Shown here: positions 63,043 to 64,000 of the stretch, one piece after another
Layout: the number at the start of each line of letters is the position of its first letter
How positions within the stretch are numbered: position 1 is the first letter of the stretch
NCBI RefSeq assembly: GCF_000718165.1
Contig: NZ_JOEY01000027.1
Location: 62,001-126,000 of the forward strand
DNA length: 64,000 nt
Reading direction: 5' to 3'
Source: Streptomyces fulvoviolaceus
GTDB taxonomy: Bacteria > Actinomycetota > Actinomycetes > Streptomycetales > Streptomycetaceae
Notes under the pieces: generated by a model
Told to the model about the DNA's origin: nothing
Seen by the model: the letters and a program-made list of their open reading frames with translations, nothing else
The model's database searches: none
Translations under genes and position numbers: made by a program

Positions 63043-63867
63043 CTACTGGGTGACCGTGAAGTTCCGCAGGATCGCCCCCGTCAGCTCCGGGTCCCCCTCC
63101 GCCTTCACCCGGTCCGCCACCGACTCCAACGTCACCCGGCCGCAGGCCAGGCGGACGTAGGTCTCCCAGTCGAGGGTGAGGGTCGCGGCCGGGCCCAGTG
63201 CGGGGGCCGTCTCGAGGGTGCCGCGGCCCTGGATGTCGACGCGGATCGTGCGCAGGAACTCGACGGGACCGTGGACGTCGAAGACGACCGCGGAGCTGCG
63301 CGGGGCGTCGGACTTGGTGGCCACTATGTCGGGGAGCGCGGCGAGCAGCACGTCACGGGCGACGTACGCGCCGGGGGAGTCGAGGTTGCCGGGCCGGCCG
63401 AGCGCGGCGCGCAGGTCCTGTTCGTGCACCCACACGTTGAACGCGTGGCTGCGCACGGCCTCTTCGAGGGTGAGCTCGGTGCCGAGCGGGCCGCGCACCT
63501 TGGTGCCGGGGTCCCGGGACTCGTTCCGCAGCTGGCGGTTGCGGCGGATGACGACGTACTCCAGCTCGGACGTCATCTCGGGCGCCGTGTGGTGGCGGCG
63601 GACGTCGACCTGCATCTCCATGTACCGCTGGTGGTCGTTGGTGACGTGGTACAGGTCCCGCGGAAGCGTGTGGATGGGGCGCGGGTCGCCGAGCATCTCG
63701 CAGTCCAGGCCGATGACATGCGACACGATGTCCCGGACCGACCAGCCGTAGCACGGGGTGCGCCGGTTCCACTCTCCTTCCACAAGGGGCTGCACCAGCT
63801 CGGATATCGCTTCGATGGAGTGGGTCCAGGCGTCGGCGTAGGGCTGGAGGGTGGGATGCAGACTCAC
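63043..63867 (-). CDS. maleylpyruvate isomerase/DinB-fold protein
   Basis: A 274-residue protein of the mycothiol-dependent maleylpyruvate isomerase family. Metal-binding His/Asp arrangement is visible in GWSVRDIVSHVIGLD and HAFNVWVHEQDLR. C-terminal SCP2-like part with LTLDWETYVRLACGR. GTG 63867 with GAGGGG 10 nt upstream is chosen; GTG 63897 is in frame. Substrate unknown; many relatives are thiol transferases. Confidence 0.85.
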   Translation of the reverse strand: MSLHPTLQPYADAWTHSIEAISELVQPLVEGEWNRRTPCYGWSVRDIVSHVIGLDCEMLGDPRPIHTLPRDLYHVTNDHQRYMEMQVDVRRHHTAPEMTSELEYVVIRRNRQLRNESRDPGTKVRGPLGTELTLEEAVRSHAFNVWVHEQDLRAALGRPGNLDSPGAYVARDVLLAALPDIVATKSDAPRSSAVVFDVHGPVEFLRTIRVDIQGRGTLETAPALGPAATLTLDWETYVRLACGRVTLESVADRVKAEGDPELTGAILRNFTVTQ

Positions 63868-63897
63868 GGAAACGGGACCCCTCGGCGGTCGGAGCAC

Positions 63898-64000
63898 GGG
63901 CTGATGATGGCGGCGTTGCCAATGGAGGCGGTGGCTGTCGGCGGGTGTCTTGGAACGCTAAGTTACGCTGCTGTGAGGCACCCCGGCAGTGCTTTCGTGT
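63898..64000. other. end of window, no gene seen
   Basis: 103 nt with no supported gene. Contains GCTAAGTTACGCTGC, which could be part of a promoter. Confidence 0.3.

Overview
The window reads as Streptomyces chromosome. GC is very high, GTG and TTG starts are frequent, and several genes have a -10 hexamer placed exactly for leaderless mRNA. Gene families include bacterial proteasome activator, mycothiol-type MDMPI fold, class E sortases and DUF5819/HTTM proteins. The order fhaA-fhaB-stp-rodA-pbpA-pknB, paa genes, bkd genes, and a near-consensus parS site with several perfect DnaA boxes all suggest the conserved core close to oriC. I infer this from content; no search was run.

Layout. 1-1118: two class E sortases, facing the cell-wall/phospho-signalling operon (1231-9414, minus). 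9867-9953: tRNA-Leu(CAG). 10823-16899: FtsX-type ABC exporter, a DedA-like fragment and a DesK-type two-component pair. 17130-20536: a frameshifted small secreted protein gene, DUF2252, a J-domain protein and a rhodanese. 20552-25418: acyl-CoA dehydrogenase, then paaABCDE on the minus strand with 1-7 nt overlaps. 25731-28503: DUF5819-HTTM-TrmH operon. 28599-32623: paaN, diverging from paaH and a TetR regulator (probable paaR). 32666-36809: Lrp-type bkdR diverging from a branched-chain 2-oxoacid dehydrogenase set (E1a, E1b, E2). 36882-40224: mobA-moeA-K+ channel, with parS across the moeA stop. 40225-43256: DrrAB-type exporter and a quinone oxidoreductase. 43260-48852: membrane protein, Bpa, a second Ser/Thr kinase, an APH-type kinase, an FMN-barrel protein and a DevR-type regulator. 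49198-52803: second bkd set. 52885-53886: Bro-N phage-type protein. 54020-58021: HlyD/MacB-type exporter and a decayed companion gene. 58157-59854: I36-like secreted protein, lipoprotein and HTH-only LuxR protein. 59924-63867: D,D-carboxypeptidase, GntR, MFS and an MDMPI-fold protein.

Main new observation. The promoters of paaABCDE, paaN/paaH-paaR and the first bkd operon share a 14-bp operator (ACCGAACGATCGGT, one mismatch in bkd). All three also carry one or two TGTGGANAACC elements on the far side of the operator from the minus-strand paa genes or from bkdA. This joins phenylacetyl-CoA catabolism to one specific 2-oxoacid dehydrogenase under one TetR repressor. It suggests that this complex may make phenylacetyl-CoA from phenylpyruvate. 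The second element also matches DnaA boxes, so it may instead be replication-related.

Other points: a parS site doing triple duty as the moeA stop, the channel start and a ParB site; decayed or frameshifted small genes; and palindromic repeats inserted in frame into two proteins.
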